From assembly GCF_000471905.2 (NCBI RefSeq), contig NW_006498192.1:2939119-3003118 (forward strand): DNA of 64,000 nt. Reading direction: 5' to 3'. Below the pieces are notes generated by a model, which was not told the origin of the DNA, did no database searches, and saw only the letters and a list, made by a program, of their open reading frames with translations. Both the position numbers and the translations under genes were made by a program. Positions 1 through 11,000 of the stretch are shown piece after piece; position 1 is the stretch's first letter, and each line of letters begins with the position of its first letter. Source of the stretch: Amborella trichopoda (Eukaryota; Streptophyta; Magnoliopsida; Amborellales; Amborellaceae).

Positions 1-640
1 AAGGCACCAAACCTAAGGTAAAAGAAGAAAACAAAACCCCTTATCGATGGAATCCCTTTTCTGGTGATTTCTTGAAAGCTCGAAGAACATCACAAAGAAA
101 AGACCAAAAAGAAAACCAAACCTGTTGGAAAAATAACTGAAAGGACCTTCCCCAAGCTCCCAATCAACACAAGAAAACACAGAGACACTGCAGATAAGAA
201 AACAAACAATTGAAGAGTTCATAAAACCAACCAGACTCCTTCCCTCACAAAAGAGACTGCCTCAACACATTCAAAAGATATCACAAGAAAACAAACTTCA
301 AGAATATAATAATAGATCAATCGAACTCTAGCTGCAAGTACCCCGAAAGAGCTCTCAAAGTTTAATAATGGAGACGGGCTCCTCAAGAAGGACAAACCTA
401 TCATTCACACAAAAGAATTTAAGGGCATTTTCGTCATTGTACCTAATTTCAGGATTTTATTTTAATTTCTTTTAATTGGGTTTATGCTTAATTTTTGAGT
501 ATCCACCCTTGTTTGGTGAGAAATCTATATAAAGGAGCCTAGGTCAAATGTAAAAAGGGGATTACAATTCGATAAAAGAGAGGAATTACCCTTGCTTTCA
601 CTTATCTCTTTTTCTAAACCTAACATCCTATGGAGCAACC
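1..640 (+). repeat. Partial LTR Z1 of a Tat-type retrotransposon
   Basis: This stretch matches about 3390-4070 along its length, including the TATA box, the phrase gagcctaggtca just after it and the downstream ggggatta segment. The second copy lies inside LTR Z2, so this is the middle of a second LTR copy whose 5' part lies left of the window. Similarity to Z2 stops near 640, where the sequence changes to 3' non-coding material, so the end of this LTR is deleted or rearranged. No protein-coding signal is credible here. Confidence 0.7.
526..533 (+). promoter_or_regulatory. TATA box of LTR Z1
   Basis: The sequence tatataaa occurs in the same context as the TATA box at 3956 in LTR Z2 and is followed by gagcctaggtca. 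By position it is the LTR promoter driving sense transcription. Confidence 0.6.
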
Positions 641-1098
641 TCTTTCTCATTAAGCAACGCCTTAGAAAAACCAAAGAAGCTCCGTGTTCCTTCTTGCGAC
701 AAAGTGAAGGTGAAAAAGGGGCGCCATCAAAAGAAGTTTGGAACAGGACACCCCGCTCGTTATAACAGGTGGCTTATCTAAGCACCAGACAACAGACACA
801 ACCAAAGTCCTCATTTGGTCAATCTTCACCAGAAAAGGGATGGCCAAGTCAAGACCATCACAACCCATCTCCGGATGAGAGAGACTAGAGCTAAGTCTGA
901 TGACGCTTAACATTGGGCACACCGTTATAAGCATCCTTCTCTAGCTCCCAAGAGCACAAACAAAGCTAGAGGGCTCAAACCCGCCATCAAGAGATTGGTT
1001 TACCCACCGGGATTCTTAAAAATCAGCCCAACTCCAACGAGAAAAAGAAAACTATCTGTGCTGCCTCCCAGTCTGAGCGCCCACGCCCTCCCTCCCCC

Positions 1099-1106
1099 CT
1101 TTTATA
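1099..1106 (-). promoter_or_regulatory. Antisense TATA-like site
   Basis: On the minus strand this reads tataaaag followed by a run of G. Equivalent antisense TATA plus G-run sites occur at 25486, 38841, 49433 and 61290 in the other 3' regions, always antisense to the element. It is the presumed promoter of the antisense gene, which is missing here. Confidence 0.45.
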
Positions 1107-1689
1107 AAGTGACTAACAGCTCCTCATTAAAGCCTCATGTTTTCGAGGAAATGCCTTGTACAGCTACACAGACACATGTCATCAAATGGCGCTTTGATCC
1201 CTTAATGGTCAACGTCTTTACCACCATACCTTCCAGGCGCCATTATCACAAGAACACGAGGTGGATCTCATGTCGCTTCGCTTGCCAAACATCACCTCAT
1301 CAAGGGAAGGGCTCCCTCGTCTTTTCAGATCCCATCATCTCCTTCGACCACATGTCGCCCACGAGCAATACGTTTTTCCAACCAGCAACCAGACCCAAGC
1401 CTTCTGTCCTCACTCTCCTTCCATGGCCCCTACTACCATGGTGAGTTCAAAAAAAAGATGACAGACGGGCATGGAGAAAACCCAAAAGGGGGTCATGAGT
1501 AAAAGTGAAAAGATTACAAAGGTTGATGTGATCTCGAAGTCACGGGTAAAAATGCCTCAACAAAAGAAGTTGGTTAAAACCACCCTTGTGGCACCACTCT
1601 TACTCCAAATGAAAACCTGAAAAGGGTGCTTGGAGCAAACAAGCAAGTCAAAAGCAGCACGTCCCCAAGAAACGACTTTTTCCATTCAC

Positions 1690-2060
1690 TTGTAAAACCA
1701 AAAACCTCTGGCGATAGCGCCACCTTAAAAAAATCTCCGGCCTTAGTGCCACTCCAAAATAAACCTTTGCTCTTAGCGCCACCCTAAAACTTTTCGGGCC
1801 TTAGCACCACCCAAAAAAAAGAATCTCTTGCCCAGCACCACTCCAAAAATTCTCGGCTCAATGCTAGTCAAAAAAATTCCGGCCCTTCGCCACTCCAAAA
1901 TTCTCTGGCCTTAACACCATTCCAAAAGAAACCTTCAGTCTTAGTGCCACCCAAAACATTTATGGCCTTAGTGCCACCCAAGAAAAAAAATCTCCGGCCC
2001 AACGCCATGACAGAATTCTCCGGCCTTAGCGCCACCCCAAAAATCTCTGGCCCTAGCACC
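1690..2060 (+). repeat. Minisatellite with a gccttagcgccac core
   Basis: About a dozen degenerate units of roughly 25-29 bp share the core ggccttagcgccac followed by an A-rich spacer. The reverse-complement counterpart is at 48040-48480. Small open frames here are by-products of the repeat. Confidence 0.75.
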
Positions 2061-3955
2061 AGCTCTCAGAGCACTGGAATATGCTCTGACCGAAGCGATG
2101 ACAAACCCTCCAACACTGAAGGCCTCTCCACCTAGATCTTCAGCTCCCAACAACCAGACTGAGATCAACGCTTGCCAAGGGCAATCACAAGATGAACCCA
2201 CAACCACCATGCTATGCCTTTAACATTACGTCACCGGTAACATCATCTGTATTCCTTCCCCCTTCGACATCACCATGCAGCACCACCCCATCATCACCAT
2301 GAAGCCGCTAAAAAAAAGGGGAAGAAATAGAAAGGAAAATCACGCCGACATGTCAAAGATGCCCTCAAAGGACACATGATTACCAAGCCAGAGCAACACC
2401 TCCCGTCAAACACTCGGGGTGAAGTCTCACCAAAGAGACTGCCTCAGAAACCCTCCATATCGATTGGACCAGACTTTTTGGAATAGGCCACACAAAAGCC
2501 CCTGACTGGACCCGGTAGGATCAGAACCAAAAGAGGTACCCTAGCCTTCCAAACAACCTCCAAGTCCGACAAGGTAGCCCATGCGCTCGCCGATGGCTCC
2601 TTGGCAATCTATCCAAGGCACATGTCTCTTCTACAGGACAGGACCTAAGGACCTCCAAAAACGTCTTAGTAAGGATTCCAACGATGAACCTTGACGACAA
2701 AAATTCCTTCTTTTCCCGAATGTTGCACTTCTTGCTCCTCTTAAAGTGCAGAACCTGTCGGGGCAAGTTTTTATATGTCATTTTTGATGTACTTTAGTCC
2801 CCAAGTGAATAAAAGAAAGAGTCGGTTGCCGCTCAGTCACGTCGGCAGGCAAGACACGGCTGTGCTAGGACAGTAACTGAGAACAAGCCTCGAACTAGAA
2901 TGACCAAGGGAAAGAACCTACACGCCCAAATAATGAGATTTTGTGCCATCGCCATTTACACAAGAGCTTGACAATGTGCCAAACGGCCATTGATGTCACC
3001 TTCCAAATGAAGCGAGCCTGGGCTCAATCGGGTCAGCCTAGCAACACTAAACTCAAACTATTGGGAACTAGGGCAGAGGCACGCTTTCACCGTACGGCCT
3101 CACCGGACCAGTCGATGGCCATGGAGAATTTCGGCCACTCTTCGACAAGCTCACGACTCCTTGACTATAGCAAGGGGATGGCTAAAGCTTCAGACGCCGG
3201 TAGAGCCTTGACGACGCCATTACCCTAACATGAGAATGATAAGCTAGGTTTCTCCTACGATGGAAGAAAGATGGCCTGAATTCATGGATGTCGAAATCTG
3301 TAAAAGGACACCTTGGCTCTCACAGAGAACCCAACCACGTGGAAACTGAGACGAAAAGAACTACTCCAGGAAGAATCCCAAGTCAACAAGAAAAATGGTG
3401 TTCAAAAAAATAGAAAAAGGCACAAAACCCAAGGTCACAGAAGTAAACAAAATCCCTAGTTGCCGGAATCCCTTTTCTGATGATTTCTTGAAAGCCCGAA
3501 GAACTTCACAAAGCAAAGACCAAAAAGCAAACCAAACCAAACCTATTGCAAAAACAATTGACAGGACTTTCCCCAAGCTTGCAATCAACACAAGAAAGCA
3601 CTGAGACACCACAGATCAGAAAACAAACTATCGAAGAGTTCAGAAAACCAACCAGACTCCTTCCCTAAAAAACGAGACTGTTGCAGCATAATAAAAAGAG
3701 ATCAAAGTGATCACAAGAAAATGAACTACAAAAATGTAACAGCAGATTGATCGAACTCATGTTGCAAGTATCGAGAAATAGCTCTAGAAGTTTAACAATG
3801 GCGGTGGGCCCCTGAAGAAGGACAAGTCTGTCATTTTCACAAAAGAATTTATGGGCATTTTGGTCGTTGTACCCAGTTTTCAGATTTTATTTTAATTTCT
3901 TTTAATTGTGTTTAGGTTTAGTTTTTGAATATCCACCCCTGTTAGGTGAGAATTC

Positions 3956-3963
3956 TATATAAA
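3956..3963 (+). promoter_or_regulatory. TATA box of LTR Z2
   Basis: The box is tatataaa followed by cgagcctagg. Transcription (R) should start roughly 25-35 bp downstream. Confidence 0.6.
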
Positions 3964-4525
3964 CGAGCCTAGGTCAATTGTAAAAGGGGATTAGAATTCC
4001 ATAAAGAGAGGCATTACGCTTGCTTTAACTTGTCTCTTCTTCTAACCCTAGCATCCCATGGAGAGGAGTGAGAAATCTTTTCCAAGAGAGAGAATTACCC
4101 CTGAACGTGCCGGTACGCACCCCTCTTCTCTTGAAGACACCTAACATTCTAAAAAAAACTTTCTCTCTCTTCTTTCAAAATGCGTAATCCTACGCCTGCG
4201 TAGAACCGTGCGGACGCGAATAATCCAAAGAGCTTTAATCTGTGCACATTGCCGCCATCTCCCCATTCTCGAGTAGTTTAACCGAATCAAGGGGTTCTCT
4301 CCACTCGCTGGTTTGACTCTTCGAAGAAACATCGTTGGAAGAGAGTCAAACCAGAAGATAAGACTTGAAACACCCATTGAAATCCAATCATAAGAGGGGA
4401 GAAAAGAGTCGACAGTGTCTGAAAAGAGTCCATGACCAAACCGCGCTGGTGAACAGCCCAAGGGCTTTCGTAATTGATCTAAGAGGGCAAGCCACTTGGA
4501 CGTGTCCCACAAACCTGCTGCGACA

Positions 4526-4533
4526 AGGTAAGT
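4526..4533 (+). other. Possible splice donor in LTR/leader
   Basis: The sequence aag|gtaagta fits the plant 5' splice consensus, with the GT at 4528-4529. Donor-like sites also follow the CT-rich tract in the other LTR types of this window. An acceptor was not identified. Confidence 0.3.
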
Positions 4534-4714
4534 AAATCAACCTTCCCTCATCGTAAAATCTCTCCCTTTGTTGGTAGCCTATCCGTGTATAAGAAGCACG
4601 TGCACTCGTGTCATCGACCGCGTCATGCAAGCGAGATCTCTGTGGTCGTTTGAGAGAGGATTTTCTCCCCGCACCCCGCGCAAGGACCCAAGAGAAAATC
4701 AAGCCCCAAATAAC

Positions 4715-4733
4715 TAGTGACTCCACTGGGGAC
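4715..4733 (+). other. Primer-binding site (tRNA-Arg-like, degenerate)
   Basis: The stretch tgactccactggggac resembles the tggcgactcc-type primer sites reported for Tat/Ogre elements and matches the site in element C at 53552-53570. The first bases read tag instead of tgg. It marks the end of LTR Z2. Confidence 0.6.
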
Positions 4734-5110
4734 ACACGAACCTGTAGTTGGCTCGAATTGTTTTCAGTCGAAAACCCTCCTCTCCCCTCTTTTTAAAATT
4801 TTAATGGATTTCCACTCTTCTTCTCTTCTCCAAATCAGGGACCTTCTCATCCCCCTATCAATGACTCATTCTTCCAAGAGCTGGCTAGCCGACCATCTAT
4901 CGTAGTCCAACCTTAGGAAAACTCAGAGTGCGGACACACACACCCTTACACCTTCCTCTGCCCATATCCGGAGAAAACCCGCTAAGGCTAACTACGTAGG
5001 CTGCGTCGCAACCACTTCCCTGCATCCTCACAACTGGCACCTTGTCAGTAGTAAACCTAGGCACTGATTCCCCACCACTCTTCCCTATCGTTTAGTTAAC
5101 CCCAACAGGG
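4734..5110 (+). other. 5' leader of element D
   Basis: This untranslated leader lies between the primer site and gag. It parallels the 53571-53900 segment of C, including a catcgggga/cagggacc-type segment and a CT-rich start. No gene is seen. Confidence 0.5.
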
Positions 5111-6412
5111 TTGCCACCGCCACGGGTGCTCGTAAAGTGAGTCTGCCCACGCCACACAAAGTCGCTACCAGCGCATGTGCATCCTCCTTCACGGACAGTT
5201 ACGTCACAGCCGATGGCCTGACCATCGTTGTGAAAAATCAAGATAGATGGCATCCCATCTCAATCCCTTCACCCATTGTGGGTCACCTCAGACCCAGACT
5301 CACCACACGCGGTGTGCCGATCGCCTACACGCCACATAATGAACTCAACACTTGGGGCGACCCAAAGGGTAGACCTGGGTGAGCACACGACCTTCAGACC
5401 AATCGACGATCTTGAAAACGGCTACACATCCATGTCAAAGGCCATAAAACCCACCAAACCAACCGGGCAGGCGTTCCAAGTGCCCAATCCTGCACAACAC
5501 GAAGGGATAAGTCTATTACCATCTCAAACACTCCAATAGATCATACACACACGTGAAGGAATAGAAGCCCCATCGACGGGAGGGAGGACACAAGGAAGGT
5601 CTGAACTGCCGGCCAATTACCATCCACCGTTTAGCTCTCAAAGAAGTTCCCTACGAATATGATCCTTTCAACTCCATCGGCACGATACGTGCAAGATCCC
5701 CCTCAGGGCAGGTCTCGGGGCAGGCCACGCATGAAGATGACGATCAGCCCCTCAGTGGAGAAGACCCGAGCTTCCAAAAACGATTGCAGGGTCTTTCCCC
5801 TCAAAAACCAACCCACTCCCTCAATACAAGCAAGTGAGTCAAGCACAGATGACCTCACGAGGAAGACAAGCAGAACCTTTGACCACCGAAGGTCTGCTAA
5901 AGGAAAACCAGTTCTATCTATTATAAGACGTGGGAGAATTCATGATTGATGACTTGTTTGAATGTTGCATTATCGAGGTACGTGAAGTTGAGCTCAAACC
6001 ACCTGATTCTTGAAGCTTAGGTGAACTTGAGCAACTTGAGAAAATATGGCCCCAACGCCGTCACGCACCCAACCGAGTTAAGCAGTAGCCCCAAGACCTT
6101 CAAACCCCACACTCGACAAGGCCTCGTCCCCCAGGCCATCCAGAGCCCATACTCACGCAGGCTGCAAGGAAATCTCAGGCTCAAACAGGGCAGGCTCAGC
6201 CACTTTTGACCGGTGTCCCAAACTGAGGCACCAAGATGCTCTGGATCAACTTCCCAGCTGAGCCGCCGAGTTTTGGTGAGCAAGTCGAAGTAATGATGAA
6301 GAAGATTGTACCGCGACGCTTCCTCATCAAGAAGTGAATTCTCCCAACGGCCCTAAGATAATGAAAGAGAGAGGTCACAACCACCTCCTGTGGGCCAAGC
6401 TTCAACACACTA
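5111..6412 (+). pseudogene. gag, N-terminal part (element D), broken
   Basis: This is the N-terminal part of a Tat-type Gag polyprotein, the structural protein that would form the particle and package element RNA. It is read mainly by collinearity with the gag of C. The clearest match is at about 6265-6330, where FGEQVEVMMKKI corresponds to FEDMVLAMMEKI of C at about 55199. Pro/His/Ser-rich low-complexity segments at 5137-5540 and 5659-5949 fit the variable N-terminal region. Many stops and frame changes break it. The frame is cut at 6412 by insertion of element E and resumes at 17009. Confidence 0.55.
6408..6412 (+). repeat. Target-site duplication of element E, left copy
   Basis: The 5 bp cacta directly precede the LTR start tgta. 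The right copy at 17004-17008 reads ctcta, one mismatch. A 5-bp duplication is normal for Ty3/gypsy integrase. Confidence 0.75.
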
Positions 6413-6444
6413 TGTAAGGACCTAGACTTTAGCACGCAGCGATA

Positions 6445-6630
6445 GAGCGTGCGGTGAGAGAGCATGATAAGAGAATGCGTGGCGGGAGCACGCGAGGCGA
6501 GAGAGCGCACAATGAGAGAGCACACGATGATAGAGTGCTCGACGATAGAGCGCACGACGATAGAGCGTGCAGCGAGAGAGTGCGCGGCGAGTGAGCGTGC
6601 GGCAATAGAGGGAGCGGTGTTAGGGTGCGT
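6445..6630 (+). repeat. 15-bp GC/GA-rich minisatellite in the 5' LTR of E
   Basis: Tandem units resemble cggcgagagagcgca, with gatagag and gagagag variants. The counterpart in the 3' LTR is at about 13983-14215. Because 15 is divisible by three, both strands show long artefactual open frames of Arg/Ala/Glu-rich repeats. Confidence 0.85.
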
Positions 6631-6745
6631 GGCGACAGCTCTGGCTCTGGCTCTGGCGTACATGAAGGATGTCCGCCATCTATTGTGTTCTAGATGCCAC
6701 TTGCCCAGCCCTGGCACCACTTGGACAGCCACCCAACCTCTTGAG

Positions 6746-6816
6746 TATTTAAGCCTCTCCCTCACCCACTCCACTAATTCTTCCTTCATCTCTCTCTCTC
6801 TCTCTCTCTCTAAGGT
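6746..6816 (+). promoter_or_regulatory. Core promoter and CT tract of the E 5' LTR
   Basis: A TATA-like tatttaa at 6746-6752 is followed about 40 bp later by a CT microsatellite (6790-6811) and then aag|gtaaag, a donor-like sequence (GT at 6815-6816). The same order recurs in the 3' LTR at 14322-14390. This places the transcription start at about 6775-6785. Confidence 0.55.
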
Positions 6817-8125
6817 AAAGGTTTGGGGAAGACTTGGTGAACAGCCATTGTGGGAGTGAGTGTGAGCAGTGAAAGAAGAGTTTTTTAAGAAGGCACCACT
6901 ACTGTTTATGTAAGTGGATCAATCACCATTGCATTGTATTCCTAAGGATGCATATAGTATATGTTTATGAGATGAGTAATGAAATTTCATGTAGTGTGGC
7001 ATTCTCTTATCCCTTATTCACTGAAATTTGGGATTTTTGTTTTATGATGAATGTGGATGTTAAAAATGAATGTATAGCTCATAAATTTTGTAGGAAATGC
7101 ATGTTTGTGTATGTACACTATGTGAGACCATTTACTAGGATGTTTCCTCTAAAAACTGAAGGGTATGGATCAGGTTTGTGAATCATGTTATACTACTATG
7201 CAAATTCCAAGAGCATGTATGTTCTTGAAAGAGGCTTTTGAATAATCAAATGAGGTTCGATTGACCTCAAACTGCCATTAGAAATATATGTTAGTCTAGT
7301 AAAATGTTCGTGTTTATCCTTTTATGAAATTCTTTATAAAATTGAAGTTATATTCCTAGATGTATGAGCATGTCACTATTGACTATTTTCCTAGATTTTT
7401 CATTGTCATTGTTGTTGCCACTGGTTTTAACTAATCAAAGGAAGTCCATTTCCAGTCAAACCAACACCAATTGAAAGGTCTTTGAGGTGCTAAAAGTTTC
7501 GTCTAGAAAATATTTTAAATTTCTCTTAGATTGGAATTTATGTATATTTTTATGAAGAAATGTCACTATCGACGGTTTTGATAAAGACCAGAACTATCAC
7601 TTTGTTTGACACAGACTTTTGAACAACCAAATGGAGTCCAAATGTTTTCAAATTGGCCTTGTAAGAAAGAGATATGTTTTCTCTTGAACTTTGATTTCTG
7701 AAATTGTCTCAAATTCTTCACGGTTTAAGAATTATAGTGATGCAAAGCAGGGTATCTCGTTGTCCCATGCAGACAACAGGGTACTGTGATTAAATCCTCA
7801 TCCTTTGGAACTCTTAAGAGGGCCAATGAGATCCAATTGTCTTTGAACCACCCTTGTACGAAGGATAGGCATGTCTAGTACAAAATTTGTTTTAGAACCA
7901 TAGTTAAACTCTTAATGGACTAGAAGTTACGACCCAAACTGTGAGCGCACATCATTTCCTTCAATTGTAGGAAATTGAACTGTAAAGGTTAAATTGGAAT
8001 ATTGTTAATATTGCTACTGTCATGTTGAGATACTGATACTGTCATAATGAGACATTGATACTATAATTCCGACCTCGACGCAATGGGGTACCCACTTGTA
8101 GTAGACACTGTTATATTGCTGTGAT

Positions 8126-8395
8126 ATGTGAATGGGCACCTAATGTGTGAATGATGGTGCCGTTAATATGCGGTGTATGTGGCATGTGAATGGGCACCTA
8201 CTATGTGAATGATGATGTCGTTAATATGCGGTATATGTGTTATGTGAATGGGCACCTACTATGTGAATGATGGTGGCATTAATATGCTGCTTATGTAATA
8301 TGTGAATGGGCACCTACTGTGTGAATGATGGTGCCGTTAATATGTGGTGTATGTGGTATGTGAATTGGCTCTTACTGTGTGAATGATGGTGCCGA
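8126..8395 (+). repeat. 58-bp tandem repeat in the 5' LTR of E
   Basis: The phrase atgtgaa recurs at 8126, 8184, 8242, 8300 and 8358, exactly 58 bp apart. Each unit carries gaatgggcacct and gtgaatgatggtg. The 3' LTR has the matching array at about 15737-16000. Confidence 0.9.
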
Positions 8396-9393
8396 CAGCT
8401 GCAAACGTTCCCTAACTCCCCATGATAAGACGGGAGTCAGGATGTGAATGTGAACATTTGGGTGGGTCGCGCCCCCCAGATCTTTATGGGCACTATGCAT
8501 TGGGTCACCCAATGATAATGTAACACTCTCGCTAGACGTGTCTTGCAAGGCCACTACCTATCGAAAGCCCCAAAGCATGCTGGTGGTGTGTGTGTGCATG
8601 AGGGCATTACGAAGTGGGACACCCACTTGTCATGGTCCTCCCTCTTGAATGAGGGTAGAGGTTCCAAGCTACATGGTTGGTTTAGCATGAGTAATGGAAC
8701 TTCTATTTCAAGAATAAGCCTTTCTAGCTTCTTCCACTATGATTTGTTATCCTTACTGTTCTTCTTGAAGGGAAGTGACTTCTCATTTTTGGATTGTGTA
8801 TTAAACTTATTTTCTTATTATACTATTAGAATACTAAAAACCTTTCTAGAGGACTTTCTCTTGATGTTTTGTGAACTAGTGTGCATTGCTTACTGTTATC
8901 ACTGATTAAATAGTTTGGATGCAATGGTGTAGATCTACTTACTGGGCTTTCAGCTCACTCCTTATTTACATGATTGTATAGTAAAGGGTGTTAGTATTCA
9001 TGCTGAAGGAAAGTAAGCCATGTTTGGGTAGCTGAAGCTTGAAGTCTGAGGAGGTGAAGAGCCGTCTTTTGAAGACTTTCATAGTGTGTTTTGGGTGGAC
9101 TTACCATTGAGATGTAGACTTTATTTTATGTATTTTGGGCCAGTAGTGCCTTGCAGAAAATTGTAAGAACCTTAGGATATCAATATGAATGGTTTGGCCG
9201 TACTTTTGGATGTTCTACTTGTCTTTATGTGTAGATTTTATTTTTACTTTCTTGGTTTGCCCTTAATTCCGCATTTTCATGTGATTGAGCCACTCCCACC
9301 TGAGTGACATTTGCCACCTCACGTCGCGATCTCGCTCCCTGCCCGCATCGGCTCGTACGGTTTGGGGTCCAGGGGTGGGGTCTTGATAAGTTA

Positions 9394-9408
9394 TGGTTTC
9401 AAAGCAGC
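9394..9408 (+). other. Primer-binding site of E (initiator tRNA-Met-like)
   Basis: The stretch tggtttcaaagc differs at two positions from the common iMet primer site tggtatcagagc and lies 5 bp after the LTR end. Reverse transcription of the first strand would begin here. Confidence 0.8.
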
Positions 9409-9501
9409 CATGATAGGATTCTTTGCCTAGGTAGTCTTTGGAGTGTTCGTAGGATAGATCTTTGATAGGCTAGTAACTGAATGTTTGTGTTTTAGTTGAA
9501 G

Positions 9502-10515
9502 ATGCCAAAGACTCGTGCTAACAACGTGAGCTCAAGCAATGAGAATACCGAGGGCTTCAATGAATTCTTCAGAACTTTGGGGGCTATGACACAAATAATG
9601 AGAGATTCTATGCTGGCCCCGTCTACCCCGGCCCCTGACCAGAGTGATAGCAGTTTGATAGAAAGGTTCAGGAGATTGACACATCCAAACTTTGTGGGGA
9701 ATGGGGGAGTAGAGAAGGCTAAGATATGGAGAAGATAGATAGAAAAGATCTTTGAAGTTTTAAATTTTATAGATGAGCAAAAGGATAGGATGGGTACGTT
9801 TATGCTCGAAGGAGAAGCTGAGCACTGGTGGACCTCAGTATAGTAGTCGCGGGAAAGGACAAGAATTGTAACTACTTGGGAGAATTTTCTGGAAGTATTT
9901 TATGAGAAGTATTTTCTCGACTCTGTAAGGGAAAGGAAAGAGGTAGAATTTATAGAGCTGCGACAGGGAAAGATATTTGTAGAGCAATATGGACCGAAAT
10001 TTACTAAACTCTCCAAATATGTGCCACATATTATTAACTCTGAGGTGCGAAAGGCTAGCAAGTTTTAGAGGGGCCTTCGGCCCGATATAAGGGGAAGGGT
10101 TATTTCAGCAAACCTCAAGACCTACTCTCCACTGGTGGACTTGGCCCTAAAGATAGAAAGAGATTGTGAAGACTTTCAAGCTCGAAGACAAGGGAGATTG
10201 GGTGTCACACAACATGGAAGTTTTAAGAAGAAAGCACGATCGCCTCCCAAGAAAGAGTCGAAGGGGAGAAATAGTCAGGGCGGTGTCAAGATTCCACGTG
10301 CTATGATGTAAGGATTAGCCGATGCCCAGTCTGCCCTCACTGTGGTCTGGGCAACCATACAACAACGGATTGCGTCAGGAAGACTAGGGCTTACTTCCAG
10401 TGTGGCAAGCTAGGCCATCTTGTAAAAGATTGTCCCATCAAAGGATCAAAGGACCGACCAAGGGCTCAAGGGTGGGTGTTCACCTTGACAGACTAAGAGG
10501 TCAAGGAGTCAACCT
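9502..10515 (+). pseudogene. gag of element E, with internal stops
   Basis: This is the nucleocapsid/capsid polyprotein. The chosen start is the ATG at 9502 (MPKTRANNVSS); an upstream TTG adds only two codons. In one frame it gives an acidic N-terminus, then the retrotransposon-gag fold region with FMLEGEAEHWW, WENFLEVFYEKYF and GLRPDIRGR, then a basic tail. A first zinc knuckle is intact at about 10336 (CPHCGLGNHTTTDC, C-x2-C-x4-H-x4-C). The second, at about 10395, has lost its first Cys (YFQCGKLGH). In-frame stops occur at 9739 and 9841, among others, mostly at places where Gln or Trp codons would be expected. The reading frame runs into protease without a clear separate start. Confidence 0.85.
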
Positions 10516-11000
10516 CTGTTATTCGAGGTATGCTTTCTGTATGTGGATTTGAAGCAAGAGTTTTAATTGATCCCGGATCTTCCCATTCATTTGTTGCATT
10601 AAACTTTGCATATCACCTGAATGTTAAGCCTGCACCACTTGATTGGACTTTGGTAGTATGTACGCCGTTGGGTGCGTCGATTGAAACTGATATAGTATAT
10701 AAGCAGTGTGGGGTTGATATCGAAGGACATTTGTTGCCTATAAAATTGATACTTCTAGATGTTCAGGACTTTGAAGTTATCTTGGGTATGGACTCGTTGT
10801 CCACCCACTATGCCACCGTGAATTGCTTTGATAAGACTGTAACCTTTAGACGCCCGGGCCAACCTAAACTACATTTTATGAGCATTAAGGATGTTTCTCC
10901 TTTATGCATCATTTTAGCCCTTCAGGCCTCTTGCCTGTTGGCCAAACGATGTGCGGGATACTTGGCTGATGTAGTAGAAAATCATAATGTCCAGTCCAAA
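10516..11000 (+). pseudogene. Protease domain of E pol
   Basis: This is a retropepsin-type aspartic protease that would cleave the Gag-Pol polyprotein. The active-site segment VLIDPGSSHSF is at about 10560-10592, with the catalytic Asp kept. The following FEVILGMDSLSTHYATVNC and TVTFRRPGQP are typical of chromovirus protease C-termini. The frame is open from 10530 to 11179 and continues into the RT N-terminal region (EYPEVFPEEL, LPPTREIEFEI). A stop lies just upstream of 10500. Confidence 0.85.

Larger units (their letters stand above)
641..2768 (+). other. 3' non-coding region of remnant element Z0
   Basis: No gene is supported. The stretch is homologous, in the same order, to the reverse complement of 50281-47663: first an antisense TATA-like site (1099-1106), then a gagtaaaa-rich segment at about 1440-1640, then a minisatellite (1690-2060), then a segment ending at about 2767 where LTR Z2 starts. 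The 1440-1640 part also matches 63400-63700 in element C and the complement of 23570-23880 in A. A 149-codon open frame at 995-1444 has no recognisable motif and lies over this repeat-type sequence. I read the stretch as the region between pol/aORF and the 3' LTR of a Tat-type element whose coding part is deleted. Confidence 0.6.
2769..4712 (+). repeat. LTR Z2 (about 1.94 kb), 5' LTR of element D
   Basis: The start is set by aligning ggggcaag plus LTR start here with the same junction at 47662 (minus strand, where the LTR begins tgttatacg) and at 22445 and 36136. The end is set by the primer site at 4715. The LTR has a TATA box at 3956-3963, a 0.7-kb copy of its middle at 1-640, and a consensus splice donor at 4528. 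The terminal TG reads TT, so it is mutated. Confidence 0.6.
6413..9388 (+). repeat. 5' LTR of element E
   Basis: The start is tgtaaggacctagacttt, matching tgtacggacttagacttt at 13961. It ends tcttgata, matching tcctgaca in the 3' copy. The LTR contains a 15-bp minisatellite, a TATA-like tatttaa, a CT microsatellite, a donor-like aaggtaaag and a 58-bp tandem repeat. It is otherwise AT-rich and non-coding; an open frame at 8543-8905 has no recognisable motif. Confidence 0.9.

Noticed and set aside
995..1444. 149-codon plus-strand frame
   Set aside because: No motif; it lies in 3' non-coding sequence homologous to non-coding parts of the other elements.
4141..4735. Minus-strand frames of 123 and 115 codons in LTR Z2
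   Set aside because: They lie within the LTR, show no motif, and the segment is absent from Z1.
6196..6789. 197-codon minus-strand open frame rich in Arg/Ala/Ser
   Set aside because: It is produced by the 15-bp minisatellite of the E LTR; the plus strand and the 3' LTR show equally long false frames.
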